7,624 nt of DNA from JAAZFZ01 sp035647435. Its GTDB lineage: Bacteria > Bacillota > Clostridia > Oscillospirales > Acutalibacteraceae. The position numbers and the translations under genes are program-made. Position 1 is the stretch's first letter, and each line of letters opens with the position of its first letter. This document shows, one piece after another, positions 1 through 5,825 of the stretch. Where the stretch lies: the NCBI GenBank assembly GCA_035647435.1, contig DASRNM010000001.1, forward strand, positions 1 through 7,624, read 5' to 3'. The notes under the pieces are model-generated. The model saw only the letters and a list, made by a program, of their open reading frames with translations. It did not search any database and was not told where the DNA came from.

Positions 1-435
1 CAATATATGCGTGAGTTGGATGCCAACGCAAAATTCCCGAATTATTGTGGTGTCATTCCCAAGACGGAATTAGCTGAGAGTCTGATGAAAGACAAAAGAT
101 GGCAAATCCCGCAGACATGGAAAGAAGCAGCGAAATTTAGAATTATGGACAGGTTTAGTGACAACCTTTCGAACTTGAGCGATAAGGACCTAAAAGTAAT
201 TTTATCCAGTTATTATTGGATAAATTTGTTTAAGAAATACCCTCAACAAGGAAAATCTTCAAGGGTGTTGTTTAAGAGAGCGTTTATGCAGACAATAGAG
301 GCATTACGATGGGGGACAGTATATTCGATGATTTTGGTTGTGAAGTCAGCCGGAGAGTTTTTAGAAATATTTTATTATGCCAAAATGTTTCCGAAGACTT
401 TAAAAAAATACGGATTAGACGCAAAAAACTTTTGA
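1..435 (+). CDS. B12-binding-type radical SAM protein, C-terminal fragment (5' end outside window)
   Basis: This is the 3' end of a gene that starts before the window; the frame is open from base 1 (Q-Y-M-R-E-L) and ends at TGA 433-435. An ATG at 7 exists but is not the real start, because the sequence before it (QYM) already matches the IQYMQSL segment of the intact paralogue downstream. About 144 residues remain, aligning along their length with the last ~140 residues of the gene at 480-1949: shared features include IPK.E after a G-[VP]-I, an alpha-helical stretch with F-K-K-Y-P / W-K-Y-P, then SA.EFLE, a Y-A-x-M-F-P-K motif and KKYGL near the C-terminus. This C-terminal region lies beyond the radical SAM core and carries no catalytic motif. 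By homology the full protein would be a cobalamin-type radical SAM enzyme; its substrate is unknown. The next copy begins 44 nt downstream, so co-transcription is likely. Confidence 0.85.
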   Translation, partial: QYMRELDANAKFPNYCGVIPKTELAESLMKDKRWQIPQTWKEAAKFRIMDRFSDNLSNLSDKDLKVILSSYYWINLFKKYPQQGKSSRVLFKRAFMQTIEALRWGTVYSMILVVKSAGEFLEIFYYAKMFPKTLKKYGLDAKNF

Positions 436-479
436 CTAAGATGAGTTTGATATTTGATGCTTTTAAATGGGTGGTTTAA

Positions 480-1949
480 ATGAAAGTTTTACTGATTAAC
501 GCCGAGTCTTTTCACATTAAACATAAATCAGCAATACCTTTGGGGCTTTTGTCCATTGCGACATACCTCAAAGAAAACGGACATACTGTTAAATTGCATG
601 ATCGGACGGTTGAGAATGGAAATATAGAAAACCTCTTAGACTCGTTTTCACCTGACATTACAGGAATTGCCGCTCCGGCGTTTAAGTCTTTTTCCGACGC
701 CATAAAAATTTCTAAACTTATTAAGGAGAGAGACATTCCCGTTGTTTGGGGAGGCCCTATAACCTCTTTAACACCGGAAATCGTTCTTGGAAGCGACGTT
801 GTTGACTTTGTTGTTATGGGTGAAGGTGAAATAACTTTTCTTGAGCTGATGAATGCAATTGCCGAAAAACGCTCAATGCAAGATATTGATGGTTTGGCCT
901 ACCTTGACAAGGGTGAAGTTGTTATTAACAAAGACCGGGCATTCGCGGATTTAGCAGATTTACCGGTGATTGATTTCAGTTTTGTGGACCCTAAAAAATA
1001 TTTCGTTGAAAATGTGGGCTGTAAAAAGATGCTGCATATATACGCATCAAAAGGTTGTGTTTGCCAATGTACATATTGCTATAACCCTTATATTTCCCAA
1101 TGTGTGTGGCGTCCACGCCCTTCGGAGTACTATTTGAGCGAAATAAAATATCTTGTTGAAAACTGCGGTATGGATGGTGTTTGCTTTGCGGATGATTTGT
1201 TGAGCCCAAATAATAAGTATTTGACAGATTTTTGCAACAAAATTATCGAGAGCGGAATCAAGTTCATTTGGGGTGGAGAATTTCGTGCGGATATGTGCTC
1301 CAAAGAGAATCTTCAGTTGATGTATGACTCAGGGTGTAGATGGATATATTTCGGTATTGAAAGCGGCTCGGACGAAAGGCAGAAAAAAATTAAAAAATAC
1401 CTTAACCTAACCAAGGCAAAACAAACAATCGAATATTGTCGTGAAATTGGAATCGTGTCATCCACCTCGTTTATTATAAGCTTCCCTGATGAAACGGAAG
1501 AGGAACTGATAGAGACGATTCAATATATGCAAAGCTTAAAATCTGATATTGTTCTTCCGTCCTTCTATGGGCCCATCCCAAAATCTGAAATGTATGAAGA
1601 ATTGTTGGAAAGCAAGAAGCTTGAAGCGCCGCAATCATATAAGGATTGGGAAAAAATGAAGATGATGGACTTGTTCGGGAAAAACTACTCAAAGGTCCCG
1701 GACCTTGAACTGCGGGTGATATCTGCCTACTTTTACTTTATTAATTTTTTATGGAAATATCCTGATGAGGACACACATACCAGAGTATATGTGAGGAAAG
1801 CTGTAAGCCAGACCTTTGATGTTTTAAAAAGAGGTGGTTTCAGATCACTCTACTTGATAGCAATGTCGGCCAAAGAGTTTTTAGAAGTCGTATTTTACGC
1901 GACAATGTTTCCTAAAATTCGCAAGAAATATGGTTTAAAGAAAAAGTAG
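480..1949 (+). CDS. B12-binding domain radical SAM protein (intact copy)
   Basis: A full-length 489-aa protein. Residues 1-130 look like a Rossmann-type B12-binding domain: MKVLLINAES start, IPLGLLSIATYL, a VVWGGP loop (88-93) and MGEGE (113-117). The classical DxHxxG lower-ligand motif is absent; the equivalent spot reads D41-R-T-V-E-N-G, so if cobalamin binds it would be without a histidine ligand, as in many radical SAM relatives of this type. The radical SAM core follows, with C193-x3-C197-x2-C200 (an extra C195 sits between) to bind the [4Fe-4S] cluster, then GGEFRAD (265-271) and a GIESGSD motif (292-298) of the SAM-binding region. A helical C-terminal region (about 380-489) is shared with the neighbouring copies. 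Start chosen at the ATG with GGGTGG at 469-474 and homology to copy 3. The enzyme is expected to be cytosolic and to do radical chemistry such as methylation or rearrangement; the substrate cannot be read from context. Confidence 0.93.
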   Translation: MKVLLINAESFHIKHKSAIPLGLLSIATYLKENGHTVKLHDRTVENGNIENLLDSFSPDITGIAAPAFKSFSDAIKISKLIKERDIPVVWGGPITSLTPEIVLGSDVVDFVVMGEGEITFLELMNAIAEKRSMQDIDGLAYLDKGEVVINKDRAFADLADLPVIDFSFVDPKKYFVENVGCKKMLHIYASKGCVCQCTYCYNPYISQCVWRPRPSEYYLSEIKYLVENCGMDGVCFADDLLSPNNKYLTDFCNKIIESGIKFIWGGEFRADMCSKENLQLMYDSGCRWIYFGIESGSDERQKKIKKYLNLTKAKQTIEYCREIGIVSSTSFIISFPDETEEELIETIQYMQSLKSDIVLPSFYGPIPKSEMYEELLESKKLEAPQSYKDWEKMKMMDLFGKNYSKVPDLELRVISAYFYFINFLWKYPDEDTHTRVYVRKAVSQTFDVLKRGGFRSLYLIAMSAKEFLEVVFYATMFPKIRKKYGLKKK

Positions 1950-2075
1950 GCAAAATGTAATCAAGATATTCCATATTTCCGACACCTATGGTTTGAGATA
2001 TTTAAGTCTTCAGGCTACTTGTATGGCCGGCAAAGTAGGATGCATAGGTTGCACAGCGAATACAGACACAGCGTT

Positions 2076-2081
2076 GGAGGG
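2076..2081 (+). promoter_or_regulatory. Strong ribosome binding site deciding the start of copy 3
   Basis: GGAGGG lies 7 nt before the ATG at 2089. The reading frame is open further upstream, with a possible TTG at 1993, but the residues before 2089 have no counterpart in the intact paralogue, whose protein begins with the same MKVLLINA. The ATG at 2089 is therefore the original start. Confidence 0.75.
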
Positions 2082-2088
2082 AATAACA

Positions 2089-2926
2089 ATGAAGGTATTA
2101 TTAATCAATGCAGGTTCTTATTATGTGATGCAAAAAACTGTTATTCCTCTTGGCTTGTTGTCAATCGCCACTGTCTTGAAAGAACACGGACATGAGGTGC
2201 AGATTTATGACAGGACTGTCGAAAGGGGAAGCATCAAAAAACGACTTAACGAATTCTCACCTGATGTTGTGGGAATATCCTCGCTGACCTTTGGCAGCTT
2301 CAGGGATGCGATAAAAATTTCTAAAGCGGTTAAACAGCGTAATCTTCCTGTTGTCTGGGGCGGTCAAATACCATCTTTGGTTTCTGAAATCGTCCTGCAG
2401 GAGGAATCTGTTGATTGCGTTGCTATCGGAGACGGTGAATTTGTTATGCTGGAATTGGTAGATGCGTATGAACATAAAAAGCCGATTGCGGCTATCGATG
2501 GTCTTGCTTACAAGAAAAACGGCGAAGTTTTTTTTACCAGACCCAGAGAGTTCGCAGACCTTGCCGACTTCCCTATTATTGATTGGGACTTTGTTTGTAG
2601 ACCCGAGCAAATATTTCATTAGGAATGTCAGCTGTAAAAGGACGCTGCACGTTTATTCATCCAAAGGTTGCCCCGGCCAATGTACCTATTGCTATAGCCC
2701 ATGCTTTTCAAAAAGAACATGGCGGGCTCGCCCGATGGACCATATCCTCAGCGAAATCAGGTATCTGGTCGACACATACCAACTCGACGGGATATACTTT
2801 TCCGATGATTTAATTAGCCCCAATGTAGACTACCTGAGTTTTTTCTGCTCTGCAATTCGTGAGGGCGGAGTAGATTTTTATTGGGGTTGCAATTTGCGGG
2901 CTGATACATGCTCCAACTTAGTGTAA
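2089..2926 (+). pseudogene. B12-binding radical SAM gene, third copy, frameshifted and truncated
   Basis: The first part (2089-2622) encodes a B12-binding domain about 60% identical by eye to copy 2: MKVLLINAGS, IPLGLLSIAT, DRTVERG (again no DxHxxG), VVWGGQ. Reading continues to a stop at 2620-2622, but the homology moves to the next frame around 2590. There the next frame gives VDPSKYF, SSKGC-PGQCTYC (the radical SAM CxxxCxxC cluster), WRARP, the ISPN segment and LRADTCS. The cause is visible: TTTGTTTG at 2590-2597 is a tandem 4-nt duplication, and removing one TTTG restores D-F-V-D-P exactly as in copy 2. The copy then ends after RADTCS (about 2916), matching only the first ~275 residues of copy 2; the last codons before TAA at 2924-2926 are probably insertion-sequence DNA. 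The missing ~215 codons are not found downstream of the insertion. It is not expected to make an active enzyme, although an isolated B12-domain fragment could be translated. Confidence 0.9.
2590..2597 (+). repeat. TTTG x2 tandem duplication causing frameshift
   Basis: The sequence reads GAC TTTG TTTG TAGACCC. Intact copy 2 has TTTGTGGACCC at the same place, encoding F-V-D-P. Deleting one TTTG unit gives GAC TTT GTA GAC CCG (D-F-V-D-P) and rejoins the two halves of the pseudogene. This fits replication slippage better than the single-base errors typical of sequencing. Confidence 0.88.
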
Positions 2927-2934
2927 AATTATCG
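2924..2934 (+). repeat. Candidate left terminal inverted repeat of the IS
   Basis: TAAAATTATCG matches the reverse complement of 4641-4651 (TAAAATTGTCC) at 9 of 11 positions. It sits immediately inside the point where homology to the radical SAM paralogue is lost. It is short and A/T-rich, so chance similarity is possible. Confidence 0.4.
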
Positions 2935-2948
2935 TAGGCAAAAATAAA

Positions 2949-2976
2949 GAGGAATAGCCAAAAAGCTACCCCTCTG
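2949..2976 (+). promoter_or_regulatory. Hairpin in the transposase leader
   Basis: AGAGG / CCTCT and TAGC / GCTA form two stem blocks of 5 and 4 pairs separated by two A-C mismatches, closing on a 6-nt CAAAAA loop. It lies inside the left end of the element and about 60 nt before the transposase start. Structures in this position in other insertion sequences are known to stop impinging transcription from making transposase; that role here is inference. Confidence 0.4.
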
Positions 2977-2987
2977 CATACAAACCT

Positions 2988-2996
2988 GGTAAAATG
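2988..2996 (+). promoter_or_regulatory. Possible extended -10 promoter for the transposase
   Basis: TGG directly precedes TAAAAT (2991-2996), an extended -10 pattern, about 40 nt before the transposase start codon. No good -35 hexamer lies 16-18 nt upstream (the area is within or beside the leader hairpin), so this is a weak internal promoter at best. Confidence 0.35.
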
Positions 2997-3036
2997 AGAT
3001 TGCAAAAAACCATTTCCACCAGAAGGAGTATGCAAG

Positions 3037-4455
3037 ATGAGTTTAACCGAAAGCAAGGGAAAAATCAAGAAAATAGAAGAAGAAATCTTCAAAGAAGTTT
3101 GCAGAATAGGTTGTGAAGTATACAGAGAATACCTCGAAGGCTTTGATAAGCACTTAGAAAAAGAAAGAGATCGGAAAAAGTATCGGCATAAAGGGAAAAG
3201 AAAAACCGTATTGAAAACAGTTATGGGTGAAGTGGAGTATATCCGGAACATATACCAATTTGTTTCAGAAGAGGGAGTAAGAAGCTCCGTGTATCTGCTT
3301 GATGAAGCAATGGGAAAAGAGAAGATCGGCAATATTAGCGGGCTTTTAGCTGAAAAAATAGCCGAAAGCATATGTAAAGCAACATATCGAGGAACCTCCG
3401 AAATGATCAGCGAGCTGACAGGACAAAGGGTCAGTCAGACGGGCGTGTGGAACGTAGTGCAGGCATTGGGAAGAAAGTTGGACAACCGCGAACTGCAAAA
3501 TGCTAAAGCTGCAGAGCGAAGCGCCGGTAAGGGGAAACTTGAAACAAAGGTCTTGTTTGAGGAACAAGATGGCGTGTACCTGAATCTACAGGGTAAGGAT
3601 AGAAAAGAAAACGGCAAAAAAGCGGAAATGAAAGTGGCCATTGCCTATGAAGGTTGCGAGAAAACCGGGAAAAATCGATACGAACTGTCAAACAAAGTAG
3701 CCGTTGCGAGTATTGAAAAGGCAGATAAATTCTGTGTCAGGAAAGAAGGAGCCATAGCAGAAAAGTACAACGTTGACGAGATATTAATGCGCGTTCTTAA
3801 CGGCGATGGAGCGAAGTGGATAAAGCGAAGCATAAAGGGCGAAAATGCGTTTTATCAGCTGGATCCTTTTCACAGAAACAAAGCGATACGGGAATATGTG
3901 CAGGATGAAGAAATACGAACTCAAATTTTCGAATTTCTATACAGCGAGGATACCGAAGGAATGCTTGAGTACATTGAAGCAGTGCGAAACAGCGTTGAGG
4001 ATATGAAGCAGCAAGAAGATCTTGAACAATTACTAAAATATTTTACAAACAACAAAGAGGGACTTGTTTGCTACAACCGCAGAGGCCTTGACATCCCGGA
4101 AGCCAAAGAAGGTTTAGAATACAGAAACATGGGAACAATGGAAAGCAATATTTTCACGATAATCGGGAACCGAATGAAAGGCCGGCGGGCAAACTGGAGT
4201 ATCAAAGGGGGCAACAACCTCGCAAAACTTCTGACGCTCAAGGCAAGCAAATGTTTGAACGAAACCATAGCAAATATTACACCGATAGTGCTAGGAGAAA
4301 CATATTCTCAAGAGATAAAGAGCCCTTTGACGGCAGCAAAATCGTTGTGTTCCGTGGGTAGTGGTTACAATGGATATGCATCAGCCCCAATTCCGAACCT
4401 ACCCTGGGCAAAGGGACTCTTTAAAATCAAACCGTTTTCGGATCTTAAATTCTAA
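3037..4455 (+). CDS. ISLre2 family (UPF0236) transposase
   Basis: A full-length 472-aa transposase that would move the surrounding element by DNA cleavage and joining. The start at 3037 follows a strong AAGGAG site (3023-3028). The N-terminal ~75 residues are basic and helical, ending in a KYRHKGKRKTVLKTVMGEV segment typical of the family's DNA-contacting start. YLLDEAMG (86-93) and a helix-turn-helix-like SELTGQRVSQTGVWNV stretch (125-140) follow. The likely catalytic core holds three family-conserved acidic sites: D178 in EEQDGVYL, D257 in NGDGAKWI, and E369 in GTMESNIF, which could form a DDE triad; the assignment is by motif, not alignment. LDPFHRNKAI (275-284) and NRMKGRRANWSIKGGNNLA (378-396) are also strong family signatures. 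No internal stop or frameshift is seen, so it may be active. It interrupts the third radical SAM copy in the same orientation. Confidence 0.95.
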   Translation: MSLTESKGKIKKIEEEIFKEVCRIGCEVYREYLEGFDKHLEKERDRKKYRHKGKRKTVLKTVMGEVEYIRNIYQFVSEEGVRSSVYLLDEAMGKEKIGNISGLLAEKIAESICKATYRGTSEMISELTGQRVSQTGVWNVVQALGRKLDNRELQNAKAAERSAGKGKLETKVLFEEQDGVYLNLQGKDRKENGKKAEMKVAIAYEGCEKTGKNRYELSNKVAVASIEKADKFCVRKEGAIAEKYNVDEILMRVLNGDGAKWIKRSIKGENAFYQLDPFHRNKAIREYVQDEEIRTQIFEFLYSEDTEGMLEYIEAVRNSVEDMKQQEDLEQLLKYFTNNKEGLVCYNRRGLDIPEAKEGLEYRNMGTMESNIFTIIGNRMKGRRANWSIKGGNNLAKLLTLKASKCLNETIANITPIVLGETYSQEIKSPLTAAKSLCSVGSGYNGYASAPIPNLPWAKGLFKIKPFSDLKF

Positions 4456-4660
4456 TGTTGTGTATTTTTAGATTTTGAGCCCGAGGCAAAGCTAGCCACC
4501 GCCAAAGCGGCTTGCCCTTTACCGGCTGATTTTAAAATGCTACAATCGGACTGTCGACTTGAGAAAAACCGTGTATTTTTGAGTTTTTCACCGTCGGCAA
4601 ACACTTATTGGCATTTTAAAATCAGACTGTCAAGGGTGGCGGACAATTTTATCAATCTTA
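4456..4660 (+). repeat. Non-coding IS right side with imperfect tandem duplication and inverted repeats
   Basis: No gene is seen here. Two related segments follow each other: both begin with GTGTATTTTT (4460-4469 and 4571-4580), then a T-rich run and a G-G-C-A-A-A, then ATTTTAAAAT, then GACTGTC (4549-4555 and 4625-4631). The second is shorter. CTGATTTTAAAATGC at 4526-4540 is also the exact inverse of 4611-4625; part of that is because ATTTTAAAAT is itself a palindrome. A smaller stem GAAAAAC (4562-4568) / GTTTTTC (4583-4589) lies between. The region probably belongs to the right end of the insertion sequence and may act in transposase binding or stop transcription leaving the element. Confidence 0.6.
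4641..4651 (-). repeat. Candidate right terminal inverted repeat of the IS
   Basis: The reverse complement, TAAAATTGTCC, matches the candidate left end at 2924-2934 in 9 of 11 positions. It marks the most likely outer edge of the element on this side, about 100 nt before the promoter of the FRG gene. Confidence 0.38.
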
Positions 4661-4725
4661 TCAGTTTTGAGTGCTGAAATATTTTTGCCCACGTTTACTT
4701 GACACATACTTACCAAATCGCTAAA

Positions 4726-4754
4726 TTGACTTTGATGCTCACATACCTTAAAAT
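4726..4754 (+). promoter_or_regulatory. Sigma-A-like promoter for the FRG / helicase unit
   Basis: TTGACT (4726-4731) and TAAAAT (4749-4754) are spaced by 17 nt, each five of six to consensus. Transcription would start near 4761, giving an untranslated leader of roughly 88 nt before the ATG at 4849. A second -35-like TTGACA lies at 4699-4704 with TAAATT 17 nt after it (4722-4727), so two overlapping promoters are possible. Position outside the insertion sequence suggests the unit has its own control. Confidence 0.65.
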
Positions 4755-4805
4755 AGTAACTATAAAAGTGTGTTTCTAGAAGAAGCGCCACATGAAACGC
4801 AGAAT

Positions 4806-4831
4806 GGTTACCTGTGTCGACACAATTAGCC
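4806..4831 (+). promoter_or_regulatory. Palindromic candidate operator in the FRG leader
   Basis: TGTGTCGACACA at 4813-4824 is a perfect 12-bp palindrome. The dyad extends outwards with GGTTA on the left and TAGCC on the right, so 10 of 13 positions are symmetric across 4806-4831. With no loop in the central 12 bp it is better suited to binding a dimeric protein than to forming an RNA hairpin. It lies between the promoter and the ribosome binding site of the FRG gene, a good position for a repressor. No regulator gene is present in the window. Confidence 0.5.
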
Positions 4832-4833
4832 AA

Positions 4834-4840
4834 AAAGGTG
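4834..4840 (+). promoter_or_regulatory. Ribosome binding site deciding the FRG start
   Basis: AAAGGTG lies 8 nt before the ATG at 4849. An in-frame ATG at 4792 would add 19 residues but has no comparable site, and that extension would run across the palindrome. The ATG at 4849 is preferred. Confidence 0.6.
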
Positions 4841-4848
4841 TGAAATAT

Positions 4849-5703
4849 ATGGAAAAACTTTTTAAAGAAAAATATACAACGGTGCCGACACTAATGAATG
4901 AGCTCGTAAGAGAACGCCGCAATGTTAATCTTGTCTTTAGAGGAATCAGCAGAAATGATGAAAACAAGCCAAAACTTCAAAGGGTATATAACCAAAACCA
5001 AAAAGCACGAGATTATTCCAAATTCGAGTTTCAGATGCTTCATGATTTTTATAGATTAGGAAAACCATATTTCACTGTTAATTATGATGTTCTGGATTAT
5101 GTCGCATGTGCACAACATTACGGAGTACCTACAAGATTAATCGATTGGACAAGAGATCCTTTCGTTGCCTTGTTTTTTGCAATTTACAGCAACTCGTCAC
5201 CGAATGACAATTCATATAAAATTTACTATACTGACCTTTCAGAAAACACTGTTATTAACAGAATCTATTTTGGAAAAACATGGGACGAGCTCGAGAGCGG
5301 TCCGGAATTCATTCTCCAGTATAAAGCCTTCTTAGACATGATTCAGAATCCCAGAGAGTTTGCCGAGCACCTAAGTTTTCGGAAAGCTGCTGTTGCTGAA
5401 CTCAGAATTGTCGAAGATTGTGAATATCATGAAAACGGCTTGTTATTTTTTGACCCTCCAATGACCAACGATAGGCTTATTGCTCAACAAGGATTATTTT
5501 CAATACCAATATCCATCGAGAATGATGACGCCGAAAAAGATCTACATGAAAAGTCGAATTCTTTTTCAATTATCTTAGACAACAAGGGAAGAGAAGAGAT
5601 GCTAAATTATTTAAACAATATGAATTATACACCTACTCGTTTATTTCCTGAGTTAGAAAGTATTAGTAGGTATGTCATTAGTAAGTATGAGGAGGACGTT
5701 TAA
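4849..5703 (+). CDS. FRG domain-containing protein
   Basis: A soluble protein of 284 aa from the preferred ATG at 4849 (303 aa if the upstream in-frame ATG at 4792 were used). It has the hallmarks of the FRG domain: the naming F30-R31-G32 triplet in LVFRGISR, an E-F-x-M-L-x-D-F helix (60-67), and the central signature AQHYGVPTRLIDWT (88-101) followed by DPFVALFFA (103-111). A later FFDPP..NDR..AQQGLFSIP segment also fits this family. No signal peptide or membrane segment is seen. The biochemical activity of FRG domains is, to my knowledge, not well established; the strongly conserved R, H, D and T residues suggest a catalytic or ligand-binding fold. Such proteins often occur in accessory DNA near defence genes. 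An exonuclease-helicase gene starts 122 nt downstream without an obvious terminator, so the two probably act together. Confidence 0.9.
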   Translation: MEKLFKEKYTTVPTLMNELVRERRNVNLVFRGISRNDENKPKLQRVYNQNQKARDYSKFEFQMLHDFYRLGKPYFTVNYDVLDYVACAQHYGVPTRLIDWTRDPFVALFFAIYSNSSPNDNSYKIYYTDLSENTVINRIYFGKTWDELESGPEFILQYKAFLDMIQNPREFAEHLSFRKAAVAELRIVEDCEYHENGLLFFDPPMTNDRLIAQQGLFSIPISIENDDAEKDLHEKSNSFSIILDNKGREEMLNYLNNMNYTPTRLFPELESISRYVISKYEEDV

Positions 5704-5825
5704 TATAGAGCGTCCTGACTATGGGAACGATTAACGTTGTCCTGCCTGTAAGGAAATTTCAAAAATGACCTTCTTGCTAAAAAGATTAGGAGAGCACAGG
5801 ATGGCACGACGAAAGGGGTTTCAGC

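Larger units (their letters stand above)
2921..4654 (+). mobile_element. ISLre2-family insertion sequence (boundaries approximate)
   Basis: The element carries one complete ISLre2/UPF0236 transposase gene with about 115 nt of leader and about 200 nt of trailing non-coding DNA, within the usual size for the family. The left limit is set by loss of homology between the interrupted radical SAM copy and its intact paralogue (about 2916-2921). The right limit is inferred from a weak inverted match: TAAAATTATCG at 2924-2934 against the reverse complement of 4641-4651 (TAAAATTGTCC), 9 of 11 identical. I could not find a target-site duplication flanking these points, and the rest of the interrupted gene is not on the far side, so a deletion or recombination has probably followed insertion. 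Ends could be wrong by tens of bases. Confidence 0.75.

Noticed and set aside
1993..2088. TTG start giving a 32-residue N-terminal extension to copy 3
   Set aside because: The intact paralogue starts at the equivalent of 2089, where a strong GGAGGG site is present.
2257..2619. 120-codon open frame on the - strand
   Set aside because: It is antisense to the B12-binding domain of copy 3, which has clear homology on the + strand.
2814..3371. 185-codon open frame on the - strand
   Set aside because: It runs across the IS junction and opposite the transposase start; its serine/phenylalanine-rich make-up is what the reverse of purine-rich coding DNA gives.
4630..4833. 67-codon open frame on the - strand between the IS and the FRG gene
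   Set aside because: It covers the promoter, palindrome and IS right end, and has no recognised motif or convincing start site.
4792..4848. 19-residue N-terminal extension of the FRG protein
   Set aside because: The upstream ATG lacks a good ribosome binding site, while the ATG at 4849 has AAAGGTG at proper spacing, and the interval contains the palindrome.
5693..5716. AGGACG / CGTCCT hairpin overlapping the end of the FRG gene, as a terminator
   Set aside because: Only six pairs with a 12-nt loop and no T-run after it, so it does not support termination before the helicase gene.
5721..5768. 15-codon frame MGTINVVLPVRKFQK between FRG and helicase genes
   Set aside because: No ribosome binding site precedes it and nothing else supports translation.
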